Source: Marinobacter halophilus (lineage in GTDB: Bacteria > Pseudomonadota > Gammaproteobacteria > Pseudomonadales > Oleiphilaceae). From it: a stretch of DNA of 64,000 nucleotides. The DNA lies in the NCBI RefSeq assembly GCF_003007685.1, contig NZ_PXNN01000003.1:1-64000 (forward strand). The letters run 5' to 3'. The stretch's first letter is position 1. Each line of letters begins with the position of its first letter. Shown one piece after another: positions 1 to 10,159 of the stretch. The translations under genes were made by a program, and so were the position numbers. The notes under the pieces were generated by a model. The model did not search any database. It was not told the DNA's origin and was given only the letters and a program-made list of their open reading frames with translations.

Positions 1-77
1 CCTTGGAGTGGCGACGAAGGAGCCACGCAAAGGGCGTCCGGCGGCCATCGGCCGCATACTGCTGCGACTTGTTATGG
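1..77 (-). repeat. attC-like recombination site, incomplete at window edge
   Basis: Read on the minus strand the site begins CCATAACAAGTCGCAGCAG, the usual left end of integron attC sites. It overlaps the TAA stop of the small gene that precedes it, as cassette attC sites often do. An internal hairpin GCGGCC-ATC-GGCCGC lies near 42-56. The matching far arm is not seen and is probably outside the window or degenerate. Confidence 0.6.
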
Positions 78-293
78 GCCAGGAGCACAACACCCTGACC
101 CTTGCTGAATCGGCGGGCACGGTACTGTGCCGTATGAACAAAAAACACAGCAGTCTCCATGCTTGGGTTTTAGTAAAACATGGCAAGACTCACACTCGTA
201 GAAATACTGGCATGAGTCGGTAGGCATGGTTTCGGTTTTCTGGTGGCCACAGTTTGGACACTCTATTGTTGATTCCAAGATTACATCGACCAT
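72..293 (-). CDS. GDCCVxC-type small cysteine-rich protein (integron cassette gene)
   Basis: A 73-residue protein with eight cysteines in its first 60 residues or so. An N-terminal CPNCG pair and a CESC pair look like a zinc ribbon, followed by the signature HGDCCVFCSYGTVPCPPIQ. That signature defines the GDCCVxC family (some members are selenoproteins), whose biochemical function is not established; metal or thiol chemistry is an inference. There are two nearby ATG codons. I chose the second, at 293, because GGGAGGG then sits about 7 bases upstream; the first, at 299, would abut it. The TAA stop is embedded in the attC-like site, so the gene and site together form a mobile cassette. It runs in the same direction as the cassette gene at 423-707. 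Confidence 0.75.
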   Translation of the reverse strand: MVDVILESTIECPNCGHQKTETMPTDSCQYFYECESCHVLLKPKHGDCCVFCSYGTVPCPPIQQGSGCCAPGP

Positions 294-369
294 AGCCATG
301 CCCTCCCGAAAGGTGTGAATTTCAGCCCTACCCGCACTGACCTTGGCTCAGCACAAAAAACTGACGAGG

Positions 370-427
370 CCTATAACGCTGAACGAAGCGGCGCGTCTCA
401 CGCGTCCGCCTTCCGTGACTTGTTATA
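370..427 (-). repeat. attC-like recombination site
   Basis: This is an imperfect palindrome of about 58 bases. The outer ends are TATAAC (372-377) and GTTATA (422-427). The inner arms GAACGAAGCGGCG and CGTCCGCCTTCCGTGAC pair with bulges, as in attC sites. On the minus strand it starts TATAACAAGTCACGGAAGG and overlaps the TAA stop (423-425) of the upstream small gene. Its size and architecture match a short attC site; the exact crossover G/TT position is inferred. Confidence 0.65.
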
Positions 428-707
428 AATTTGCCCGATTCTCACGCCTAATCTTATTCACCATTTTTTGCATTCTCCACGGGGCGAGTAACTCGTGTAG
501 GTAGCCGATAAAACAAATCAAAAATCCCAAACCAAAAGTTAAGGACAGGCCGCCAAAGGTAAAGGTGCCAACGTTTTTTACCCCTCTGTGAAAATAAACC
601 TCATCGATGCCCATCTTGATGAACATATAGCTAATGATTCCACAAGCTAGGGTTCCAATGAGACAGAGTGCCCCTTTGAGGTGAAGCTTTGTCCGAGCTT
701 TTAACAT
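423..707 (-). CDS. Hypothetical two-helix membrane protein (integron cassette gene)
   Basis: A 94-residue protein I do not recognise. It has two hydrophobic stretches, roughly residues 10-32 and 50-70, joined by a short polar loop, and a basic C-terminus (KMVNKIRRENRANL). It is therefore probably an inner-membrane protein with both ends on one side. GAGGTG lies about 10 bases before the ATG. The TAA stop falls inside the attC-like palindrome at 370-427, and the gene is co-oriented with the GDCCVxC gene, the arrangement of consecutive integron cassettes. Base composition is lower in GC than in the neighbouring core genes, which supports acquisition by transfer. No function can be given. Confidence 0.6.
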   Translation of the reverse strand: MLKARTKLHLKGALCLIGTLACGIISYMFIKMGIDEVYFHRGVKNVGTFTFGGLSLTFGLGFLICFIGYLHELLAPWRMQKMVNKIRRENRANL

Positions 708-1013
708 TGATCCGGTTCACCTCGATTTATAACAGCTAATTATACGAACGAGTTCGTATATCCCGCGTTCGTATAACTCCACACCAAACGCGCCCAAAAT
801 CTTATACTTTCCCAAACAAAAACAAAGAATTAACCATGATCACCACGGCTACCGCCGGAGTTATACGCCCTCTTTCGAGCCACCCCCTGCTCCTATCCCA
901 GGGCGTATAACTCCGCCCATCGAAACTCCACTTTTCAACCATATCAGAAGGTTACATATATTTCCCATGCAATTTTCTGGAGTTTTGCGAACGCGTTCGT
1001 ATAACTCCGGCGG
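708..1013. repeat. Non-coding stretch with palindromes built on GGAGTTATACG
   Basis: No convincing gene. The element GGAGTTATACG or its complement occurs at about 770-780, 857-867, 904-914 and 998-1008. They form: (a) a 20-base palindrome with 9-base arms TATACGAAC / GTTCGTATA at 741-760, next to GCGTTCGTATAACTCC; (b) a perfect 15-base inverted repeat GGAGTTATACGCCCT at 857-871 and 900-914; (c) GGAGTT...AACTCC around the perfect palindrome CGAACGCGTTCG at 979-1008; and (d) a 17-base perfect inverted pair ACCGCCGGAGTTATACG at 851-867 and 998-1014. The location between cassette genes and the chromosomal gene suggests recombination or attachment sites, possibly degenerate attI or attC. Confidence 0.65.
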
Positions 1014-1846
1014 TCATGCTTCTGTTCGCTGCAAGGCCCTGCCCAGGGATTGGAAGTAAACAAGAAACGCCCGGTTGATGCTCTCCCGCTGTGGCCCATG
1101 TGGATAAAGCCCCAGCTGGGCCTCATCACTTTCTTTGGTGCCGTTCACCAGGAAGGCGTTTTTAACGGGGCGTCTTGTGCAAAGGCTTCGAAGGCTCTGG
1201 CACAAAGTTCTTCGGGGCGGCTGTAGTAATGCACACCGGCTGCTTTGTCAGCCTTCGCCGATTGCCGGAACAGGTCACTGGGCTGGTCGCCGGCGCTGTC
1301 CAGAAGGATGGCGCGGTAGCAGGCTTGCAGGCGCTCATTCAGGGGGTGGGCGATGGCGTCTTCACGGGTTAGCCAGAGTGTGGAGCCAAACTCGCCTTTG
1401 CCGGCGCTGGGGAACAGCTTGTCGGCAATGTAGTGGTCAAAGGCGTGAAACCACTCATGAGCAATGCTGCCGGGGCCGGCGTTTTTGGCCAGGGCGAAGC
1501 TGCGGGTGGCTGGGGTATAGTGGGCGGATACGCCGGGCCGGCCGCCAATGCCGTATTGCAGGGCCAGGCTGCCGCGCAGGGAGATCAGGCTTTCGGTGCC
1601 GCCGAGGAGGGTCATCAGGTCGCACAGGGCATCGTAGAACAAGGCAGCGCTGCGCTGTTTTTCCGGTTCGGTAACCCAGCGGCCGATTTCCACGGAGCGG
1701 AACTGGAAACGGCGGCGAACATCCAGGAATGTCACCGGGGCACCGGCTCTGTGGTCCGGACCCCGGCGGTAGAACTGTTTGGGCATGGGGTACCAATACA
1801 ACGGAAACTGAGCGGTCTTTTTACCACAGGAAGAAACCCGCAACAC
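1014..1846 (-). pseudogene. CLCA_X-type putative metallopeptidase, frameshifted
   Basis: The reading frame opened at 1846 (GTG) encodes a protein with a zinc-peptidase-like HEWFHAFDHY motif near residue 127 (HExxH-like, with W-F). It resembles the uncharacterised CLCA_X family; function unknown. The frame ends early at 1145. The adjacent frame continues with family-like sequence KNAFLVNGTKESDEAQLGLY through to a stop at 1014. The switch lies around 1160-1172, at CCCC-GTTAAAAAC on the minus strand; one extra C would restore a protein of about 275 residues. The first start is uncertain because GGGAGG overlaps the GTG; the methionine of MPKQFYRRG, about 20 residues in, is an alternative. It may be a true pseudogene, a sequencing error or recoding. 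Confidence 0.55.
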
Positions 1847-1964
1847 CTCCCGCCATCGATGGCCTCGCCCGGGCAGTTTTTGCCGGATAACCGGAACTGT
1901 CTATAATGAATTCATAACCGCCGCTTATTTCAGCGATACGGAATGTTATTTGCCGGAGATCGTG

Positions 1965-2840
1965 ATGATCTTTCGACTGCTCTCAGGGTTTCTCTGCCTG
2001 TTCTTCCTCGGACAAGTTCCTCAAGCCCATTCCGCCACTTTTCGGGTTGGTCTTCTTCACGGCGATGCCGAGATATTTGATTACGAACTTTCGGTGATCC
2101 GCCTGGCTCTTGCCAACGCCCCCGGTGAACATGAGCTGGAAGTGGTTCCCATGGCGGAGGTGCCACAAAACCGGATTTTCGCCATCCTTCGGGATGATTC
2201 CTCCCCCATCAATATGTTCTTCAGCGGTTACAGCGCAGAAAGGGAGCAACAGCTGCTTCAGGTGGACATTCCGATGACTCGGGGCCTGCTGGGGTTCCGG
2301 CTGTTGGTTGTAAAATCCGGGCGTGTGGACGAACTCAACGGGATAAAAAACCTGGAAGACCTGCAGCAGCTGCGAATAGGAAGCGGTATTCACTGGCCTG
2401 AAAATGAGATGATGTCTCAGAGCGGGCTTACGCTGGATACCAGTGTTTACCGGAATCTATGGCCCATGCTCCAGTACGAGCGCTTTGATGTTCTGCACCG
2501 GGGGTTACAGGAGGTGTTTACCGAGCTGGAGAAACCGGGGCGCGAGCAGCTGTCGATACTGCCGGGCGTTGCCCTGGCCATGCGCTATGACTACTTTCTG
2601 TATGTTGCCCGTGATCGACGCGACCTTCACGACATCCTGCTGGAGGGGCTGGAGAACGCCTATCGCAACGGCGCCTTTATCGAAAACTTCCGGTCGCACC
2701 CTCAGATCCGTACCGCTCTGGATCAGGGGCAACTGTCGGAACGCAAACTGATCTGGCTGGATATTCCGGAAAACAGTCTTCGCCAGATTCCTTCCGAATA
2801 CTGGTACGACCCATCCGGTCGCCTCGCCTCCGGTCAATAA
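1965..2840 (+). CDS. Periplasmic solute-binding-like protein, orphan
   Basis: A 291-residue exported protein. The start is the ATG at 1965, with CCGGAG 6 bases upstream. An N-terminal signal peptide (MIFRLLSGFLCLFFLGQVPQ) ends near AHSA. The remainder has the two-lobed look of PBP2-type amino-acid-binding or diguanylate-cyclase-sensor-like proteins: FRVGLLHGDAEIFDYEL, then LLGFRLLVVKSG and LRIGSGIHWPENEMM. Ligand unknown. No permease or ATPase gene accompanies it, so it may serve a sensor elsewhere or act alone. It is convergent with nrdB, whose stop lies only 28 bases away. Family assignment is from sequence character only. Confidence 0.6.
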   Translation: MIFRLLSGFLCLFFLGQVPQAHSATFRVGLLHGDAEIFDYELSVIRLALANAPGEHELEVVPMAEVPQNRIFAILRDDSSPINMFFSGYSAEREQQLLQVDIPMTRGLLGFRLLVVKSGRVDELNGIKNLEDLQQLRIGSGIHWPENEMMSQSGLTLDTSVYRNLWPMLQYERFDVLHRGLQEVFTELEKPGREQLSILPGVALAMRYDYFLYVARDRRDLHDILLEGLENAYRNGAFIENFRSHPQIRTALDQGQLSERKLIWLDIPENSLRQIPSEYWYDPSGRLASGQ

Positions 2841-2868
2841 GTAGGCAAGGAGACGAGGCGCGGCAGGT

Positions 2869-3927
2869 TCACCACTCCAGCTGCGCCCCGGTCTGGTATT
2901 CAATTACCCGGGTTTCGAAGAAGTTCTTCTCTTTACGCATGGTAGCCTGCTCGTCCAGCCAGGGCGAGACGTTCCTGGCGCCGGGGAACGGCTCTTCCAG
3001 GCCGACGGTTCTGGCCCGGCGGTTGGCCACGAAGCGGAACTGCTCGATGTGGTATTCCGCCGAGTAACCCAGGATGGGGTCGCGCAGGATGTAGTTGGCG
3101 TAGGCGATCTCGGCGGCCTCGCACTCGTCCCACATCTCGCGCACGGCGACCGGGTCCAGGGTGATGTCTTCTTCTTCCAGGATCTGGTTGACCACTTTCA
3201 GGCCGAAGGAGAAGTGCATGGCTTCGTCCCTCAGGATGTACTGGAACTGCTCACCGGTGCCGCGCATCAGGCCCCGGCGCTGCAGGGCGAAGATGGGGCT
3301 GAAGCCGTTGTAGAACCAGCAGCCTTCAAACACCGCAGCGAAGAACAGGTACGACATCACGAATTCCTGCAAGTCGTCCGGGTTGCGCAGGTTCATGTCG
3401 GAACGCATGGCGGCGTCCAGCCGGCGGTTGGCCAGCTGGATTTTGCCGTTGATCTCCGGCACCACCCGGTAGCGGTTGTAGATTTCGCTCTGGTCCAGGT
3501 TGAGAGTTTCGATGCAGTGCTGGTAGGTCCAGGTGTGCAGGGCTTCTTCGTACACCTGGCGGGCCTGGTAGATTTGCAGCTCGGGCGCACTCATTTTCTC
3601 CATCACCGCCAGGCCGATGTTGCGCATGGCCAGAATGTCGGAGGTGGTGAGGTAAGCCAGTACGTTCTCGTATACGTGCTTTTCCGCCGGGTTCAGGCGG
3701 TGGTGGTAGTCGTGGACGTCCTGGGCCATGTTGACGTCCAGCGGGGTCCAGTGGTTTTTGTTGGCGTTCATGAAGTATTCCCAAGCCCAGGGGTACTTGA
3801 ACGGTGCCAACTGGTTGATGTCGGTGTTGCCGTTGATCACGCGCTTGTCGTCTACGTTCACCGGCGCTGGGCCGGCCGTGGCGGTCGGCTTGGTTTCGGT
3901 TTTTGGTTCGTCGTCCCAATCAAGCAT
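2869..3927 (-). CDS. nrdB: Class Ia ribonucleotide reductase, beta (radical) subunit
   Basis: 352 residues, the expected size for NrdB. It houses the diiron-tyrosyl radical that starts ribonucleotide reduction in NrdA. Visible iron ligands are the Asp of TTSDILA, Glu and His in YEEALHTWTYQH, Glu in AVFEGCWFY, and Glu and His in RDEAMHFSFG. The Tyr in HTWTYQH is placed as the radical tyrosine. The C-terminal tail needed to dock on NrdA is present. The start is the ATG at 3927 because GGAGG lies 7 bases before it; longer upstream in-frame sequence lacks family similarity. It follows nrdA by 28 bases and is surely cotranscribed, hence under the same cobalamin riboswitch. Confidence 0.96.
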   Translation of the reverse strand: MLDWDDEPKTETKPTATAGPAPVNVDDKRVINGNTDINQLAPFKYPWAWEYFMNANKNHWTPLDVNMAQDVHDYHHRLNPAEKHVYENVLAYLTTSDILAMRNIGLAVMEKMSAPELQIYQARQVYEEALHTWTYQHCIETLNLDQSEIYNRYRVVPEINGKIQLANRRLDAAMRSDMNLRNPDDLQEFVMSYLFFAAVFEGCWFYNGFSPIFALQRRGLMRGTGEQFQYILRDEAMHFSFGLKVVNQILEEEDITLDPVAVREMWDECEAAEIAYANYILRDPILGYSAEYHIEQFRFVANRRARTVGLEEPFPGARNVSPWLDEQATMRKEKNFFETRVIEYQTGAQLEW

Positions 3928-3955
3928 GGTTAGGCCTCCAAAATTAAGTAAGTGG

Positions 3956-6718
<2,763 letters not shown>

Positions 6719-6753
6719 TGTGTTCTCCTGAAGTCGCGTCAGATTCCATATAG

Positions 6754-6829
6754 CCTTCGCGAATGCAGGAGCACACCGTGCCCGAGCCCGGGCAGGGATA
6801 ACCGATCTGCTCACCTTGAGTCGCGAAGG
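6754..6829 (-). promoter_or_regulatory. Complementary arms between riboswitch and nrdA start (expression platform candidate)
   Basis: CCTTCGCGA at 6754-6762 and TCGCGAAGG at 6821-6829 are perfectly complementary. They bracket most of the leader between the cobalamin aptamer and the nrdA ribosome binding site. This is compatible with an alternative fold that passes ligand state to translation or termination. No U-rich terminator is seen, so translational control is more likely; this is inference. Confidence 0.35.
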
Positions 6830-6846
6830 TGCAGTGCTGTTTCCCT

Positions 6847-7005
6847 GGCAGGTCTTCGGACTCAGGGGCGTGAATCGTGAGATTCGGCCTTGCGTGGCGA
6901 CTTCCCGGTGTTACCCAGTGTCTTGATGCCACGCTTGTTCCCCAATACCGCTGCGCGTCAGTTCCGGATTCTCACCGGATTCCCGACTACCCTATGTGGT
7001 TCGAT
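6847..7005 (-). promoter_or_regulatory. Cobalamin (adenosylcobalamin) riboswitch
   Basis: On the minus strand the leader shows the conserved aptamer blocks in order. These are GGTAGTCGGGAATCCGGTGA, GAATCCGGAACTGACGCGC with AGCGGTA, GGGGAACAAG, and finally GAGTCCGAAGACCTGCC closing the aptamer near 6847. These are the established core and terminal elements of cobalamin riboswitches. It sits about 130 bases before the nrdA start. Known biology: such switches repress B12-independent class Ia reductase when B12 is available for a class II enzyme. Confidence 0.92.
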
Positions 7006-7021
7006 GATCAGAGAATGATCA

Positions 7022-7063
7022 CAACATATGGTAGTCAACCAAGGATTTGGTCACTATATACGG
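7022..7063. promoter_or_regulatory. Probable tandem NrdR boxes
   Basis: CAACATATGG (7022-7031) and CTATATACGG (7054-7063) each match 8 of 10 central positions of the NrdR box core CwAtATaTwG. They are 32 bp apart, three helical turns, the spacing NrdR tandem boxes normally show. The second overlaps the -10 of the nrdA promoter, as expected for a repressor site. Confidence 0.5.
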
Positions 7064-7081
7064 AGTTAAAATCGGTGACAA
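7053..7081 (-). promoter_or_regulatory. Sigma-70-type promoter for nrdAB
   Basis: On the minus strand there is a -35 TTGTCA (7076-7081) and a -10 TATAGT (7053-7058) separated by exactly 17 bases. It lies about 50 bases upstream of the riboswitch, so the transcript would include the full aptamer. Confidence 0.65.
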
Positions 7082-7143
7082 GGCACTTTCGGCACAGTGT
7101 CATGTCTGAAGGTGAATACTCAGTTCAGCAACGGGAGCTCACG

Positions 7144-7872
7144 GTGAAACGCTCAATTCAGCTTAAATCGGTTATCACGCTGCTGTGGTTTGGCCTGGCC
7201 AGTTCGTCGGTCTTGGCCGAGGAACCTCTGCTGCCAGCCTTCTCCAAGATGAACTCTCTGGCCGACGGCTGGGAGCCGCTGGAGTTCCCGCGCATTGACC
7301 AGCTCACCCGCTATGAACTGGTTACCGATGACGGCGTGCAGGTGGTGCAGGCGACCGCCGATGGCAGTGCCTCTGGCCTGATTGCCCGGGTGGACCTGGC
7401 GCCCGGAGACTCCATGCTGTTGCGTTGGCAGTGGAAGGTGTCGAAGGTGTTTGAAAACGGCGATGCAAGGAAAAAGTCCGGAGACGACTACCCGGCCCGC
7501 ATCTACGTGGCCTTTGAATTCCAGCCAGAGAAAGCAGGTTTCTTTGAACGGGCCAAGCGTAAAACCGTCGAAGTGATGTTTGGCGAAACCCTGCCCGGCA
7601 ATGCCCTGAATTACATCTGGGCCAACCGGCTGCCCGAGCAGGTCTTCATTGCCAATGCCTTCACCGACCAAACCATGATGGTGGCGGTCAATTCCGGGTC
7701 AGACCAGGTTGGCCAATGGGTGACGTTGGAACGGGACATAGTGGCCGACTACCGGGAAGCGTTTGGCGAGGAGCCACCCCGCATTATGGGCGTTGCCATT
7801 ATGTCGGATGCTGACAATACCGGCGAACGGGCGCAGGCGTGGTATCGGGACCTGGTGCTCACCGTACCTTAA
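7144..7872 (+). CDS. DUF3047 family exported protein
   Basis: A 242-residue protein of unknown function. The start is the GTG at 7144, with GGGAG 6 bases upstream. The signal peptide is IQLKSVITLLWFGLASSSVLA, with cleavage likely after VLA. The body has family hallmarks: a conserved LRWQWKV strand, then KKSGDDYPARIYVAFEF, NALNYIWANRLP and a C-terminal RIMGVAIMSDADNTGERAQAWYRDL. DUF3047 proteins are predicted beta-rich periplasmic proteins with no assigned role. The gene is divergent from nrdA and convergent with the solute-binding protein at 7890. Its mRNA would start downstream of the nrdA promoter region. Confidence 0.8.
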   Translation: MKRSIQLKSVITLLWFGLASSSVLAEEPLLPAFSKMNSLADGWEPLEFPRIDQLTRYELVTDDGVQVVQATADGSASGLIARVDLAPGDSMLLRWQWKVSKVFENGDARKKSGDDYPARIYVAFEFQPEKAGFFERAKRKTVEVMFGETLPGNALNYIWANRLPEQVFIANAFTDQTMMVAVNSGSDQVGQWVTLERDIVADYREAFGEEPPRIMGVAIMSDADNTGERAQAWYRDLVLTVP

Positions 7873-7889
7873 GCCTACCGTACTTAGGC

Positions 7890-8729
7890 TTAGCGATACT
7901 CTTCCGGAAATCCCGGTATAACAAAGGTCTTTTCCAGCCGACGCACGGACGGCACTTCGCCACGTTCGGCAAGGCGGTAATAGGCGTCGTCAAAGGCCTC
8001 TCGCAGAATGCTGGCACGGGGACTGGCGAGCGAGAACAACCAGGCGGTATTGCGGGTTCTCAGTTCGGCTTCTTGCACAATGACATCCGATGGCTGCGTG
8101 AGCGCTTCACGCACCGGCTGGCGGTAATCTAGCAGGTAGTCACCGCGCTTACGCTTCAGCATATCCACCGCCGAACGATGATTGGGCGCTTCGGTGACGC
8201 GAATATCCGCCTGGTCCTCCAACCAAGAGCGAAGGCCACCGTAGGTGTAGCCGCCAATCAGGATGACCGTTTGGCCATGCAACTGATCCATATGATCAAG
8301 CGATGCAGTCCCTTCGCGATACCAGGCGCTCAACTCAACCGGTATCGGGCTGATCCAGCTTTCCAGCACATCGTCCCTCAGTGCCGGGGTCCCGGTCAGG
8401 CCCAGCCACAGATCTACAGTGCCGTTCTGTAAATACAGATAGGTGCGGGCCACAGGCAGGTAGATAAACTCCAGCTCGTAACCGGCCTCTGCGGCGACTT
8501 TTCTGGTGATATCCACAAACTCACCTGCTGGCTCTCCCAGGGCATTACGAAAGGTCATGGGGGGGAACTCAACATAAGCGACGCGAACTACCTTGGTGGC
8601 GTTCACATCTAGCTCTTCTGCGCCGACGAAGGCGGGCCGAAACAGGAAAAACAGCAGAATGAGCAGCCCCGTCAGCGCCAGGGCGCTGCGGGGTATGGCA
8701 GAGTAATATTGAAGATGGCAACGACGCAT
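7890..8729 (-). CDS. Extracellular solute-binding protein (SBP_bac_3-like), orphan
   Basis: A 279-residue exported protein. An N-terminal hydrophobic segment (ALALTGLLILLFFLFRPAFVGA) is the signal peptide. A family-3 amino-acid-binding fold follows: VVRVAYVEFPPMTFRNALGEPAGEFVDI, then VARTYLYLQNGTVDLWLGLTGT and a second lobe from GQTVILIGGYTYGGL. No ABC permease or ATPase lies beside it, so it is an orphan that could feed a distant transporter or sensor. No good ribosome binding site precedes the ATG, so the start is less certain. It is the second orphan binding protein of this kind within 7 kb, flanking nrdAB. Confidence 0.7.
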   Translation of the reverse strand: MRRCHLQYYSAIPRSALALTGLLILLFFLFRPAFVGAEELDVNATKVVRVAYVEFPPMTFRNALGEPAGEFVDITRKVAAEAGYELEFIYLPVARTYLYLQNGTVDLWLGLTGTPALRDDVLESWISPIPVELSAWYREGTASLDHMDQLHGQTVILIGGYTYGGLRSWLEDQADIRVTEAPNHRSAVDMLKRKRGDYLLDYRQPVREALTQPSDVIVQEAELRTRNTAWLFSLASPRASILREAFDDAYYRLAERGEVPSVRRLEKTFVIPGFPEEYR

Positions 8730-8820
8730 GAAGACCGCTTTTTTTATCTGTATGTATAGAGGTTAACAGATACCAGAAAAACTGTGAGACCAAACCTGAA
8801 AAATGTCGGCTCAGGCCCGG

Positions 8821-10002
8821 TCAGAAAAAGGCTTGAATGCCGGTTTGGGCCCGCCCCAGAATCAGCGCGTGAATATCGTGGGTACCTTCGTAGGTGTTCA
8901 CCACCTCCAGGTTTACCAGGTGCCGGGCAATACCGAACTCGTCACTGATGCCGTTGCCGCCGAGCATGTCACGGGCGGTACGGGCCACGTCCAGGGCCTT
9001 GCCACAGGAATTGCGCTTCATCATCGAGGTGATTTCCACCGCCGCGCTGCCCTCATCCTTCATCCGGCCCAGGCGCAGGGCGCCCTGCAACGCCAGGGTG
9101 ATCTCGGTTTGCATGTCCGCCAGCTTCTTCTGGATCAGCTGGTTGGCCGCCAGCGGCCGGTTAAACTGCTTGCGGTCCAGCACGTACTGGCGCGCCGTGT
9201 GCCAGCAATCCTCGGCGGCGCCCAGCGCACCCCAGCTGATGCCGTAACGGGCTGAGTCCAGGCAGGTGAACGGCCCCTTCAGGCCGCGTACGTCGGCAAA
9301 GGCATTGGCCTCTGGGACAAACACCTCATCCATCACGATGTCACCGGTGACCGACGCGCGCAAACCCACCTTGCCATGGATAACCGGCGCGCTCAGGCCT
9401 TCCCAGCCCTTCTCCAGCACAAAGCCCCGGATCTTGCCGGCGTCGTCTTTGGCCCACACCACGAACACGTCGGCGATCGGGCTGTTGGTGATCCAGGTTT
9501 TGCTGCCGGTCAGGCGATATCCACCGTCTACCGTTCTGGCTCGGGTGGCCATGTTGCCGGGGTCGGAGCCGTGATCGGGCTCGGTCAGGCCAAAACAGCC
9601 AATCCATTCGCCAGATGCCAGCTTCGGCAGGTAAGCCTGACGGGTTTGTTCGGAGCCGAACTGGTAAATGGGCAGCATCACCAGTGAGCTCTGCACGCTC
9701 ATCATGGAACGGTAACCGGAATCCACCCGCTCCACTTCCCGGGCAATCAAGCCATAGCTGACTTGGTTCAGCGCGCCACCACCGTACTCTTCCGGCAAGG
9801 TGGCCCCAAGCAGGCCGGCGCTGCCCATGGCGCGGAAGATGGCCGGGTCAGTGTGCTCATGGCGAAACGCTTCCAGCACCCGGGGCCGGAGTTCGGCCTC
9901 GCAGAATTTGAAGGCGCTGTCGCGCACCATGCGCTCGTCCTGGGTGAGTTGCTGATCAAGTAGCAGGGGGTCCTGCCATTGGAACTGGGTTGTTGATGCC
10001 AT
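8821..10002 (-). CDS. gcdH: Glutaryl-CoA dehydrogenase
   Basis: A 393-residue acyl-CoA dehydrogenase of the glutaryl-CoA type. It oxidises and decarboxylates glutaryl-CoA to crotonyl-CoA in lysine/glutarate breakdown, using FAD and passing electrons to ETF. The family fold is clear: [15 protein letters not shown] flavin-binding loop, [18 protein letters not shown], and [19 protein letters not shown]. The catalytic Glu is in [19 protein letters not shown] near the C-terminus. Length is typical. In many relatives it neighbours a LysR regulator and a CoA-transferase; neither is here. A palindromic operator-like sequence lies about 65-105 bases upstream of the start. The GabT-type aminotransferase at 48.6 kb could act in the same 5-aminovalerate/glutarate route, but that is speculation. 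Confidence 0.9.
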   Translation of the reverse strand: MASTTQFQWQDPLLLDQQLTQDERMVRDSAFKFCEAELRPRVLEAFRHEHTDPAIFRAMGSAGLLGATLPEEYGGGALNQVSYGLIAREVERVDSGYRSMMSVQSSLVMLPIYQFGSEQTRQAYLPKLASGEWIGCFGLTEPDHGSDPGNMATRARTVDGGYRLTGSKTWITNSPIADVFVVWAKDDAGKIRGFVLEKGWEGLSAPVIHGKVGLRASVTGDIVMDEVFVPEANAFADVRGLKGPFTCLDSARYGISWGALGAAEDCWHTARQYVLDRKQFNRPLAANQLIQKKLADMQTEITLALQGALRLGRMKDEGSAAVEITSMMKRNSCGKALDVARTARDMLGGNGISDEFGIARHLVNLEVVNTYEGTHDIHALILGRAQTGIQAFF

Positions 10003-10066
10003 GCTGAAGTCTCACCCGTGGTTGCGGACTGTAATCGCTCATAGTACGCAAAAAACAGAGAACTGA

Positions 10067-10106
10067 ACATTGGCGAGTCACCCTTGCCAATGTCAGACAA
10101 TGGCAA
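10067..10106. promoter_or_regulatory. Operator-like repeats upstream of gcdH
   Basis: TTGCCAATGTC-A-GACAATGGCAA (10084-10106) is an inverted repeat with 11-base arms and one mismatch pair per side. A third half-site, ACATTGGC (10067-10074), is the perfect inverse of GCCAATGT (10086-10093). Together they look like a regulator-binding site in the gcdH promoter region. The regulator is unknown. Confidence 0.4.
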
Positions 10107-10159
10107 CCCCCAACAACCTGTCATCCTTCAGACTAAATATATCATCTAAATGATTTTAA

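Noticed and set aside
8..223. Small plus-strand frame at the left edge
   Set aside because: It is antisense to the GDCCVxC gene and runs through an attC-like palindrome; no ribosome binding site.
3049..3933. Long open frame on the plus strand opposite nrdB
   Set aside because: It lies entirely antisense to a clear nrdB gene; its valine- and histidine-rich composition is that expected of a reverse-strand shadow of a high-GC gene.
6877..7143. N-terminal extension of the DUF3047 gene across the riboswitch
   Set aside because: The extension reads through the antisense of the cobalamin aptamer and lacks signal-peptide logic; the GTG at 7144 has a proper ribosome site and signal peptide.
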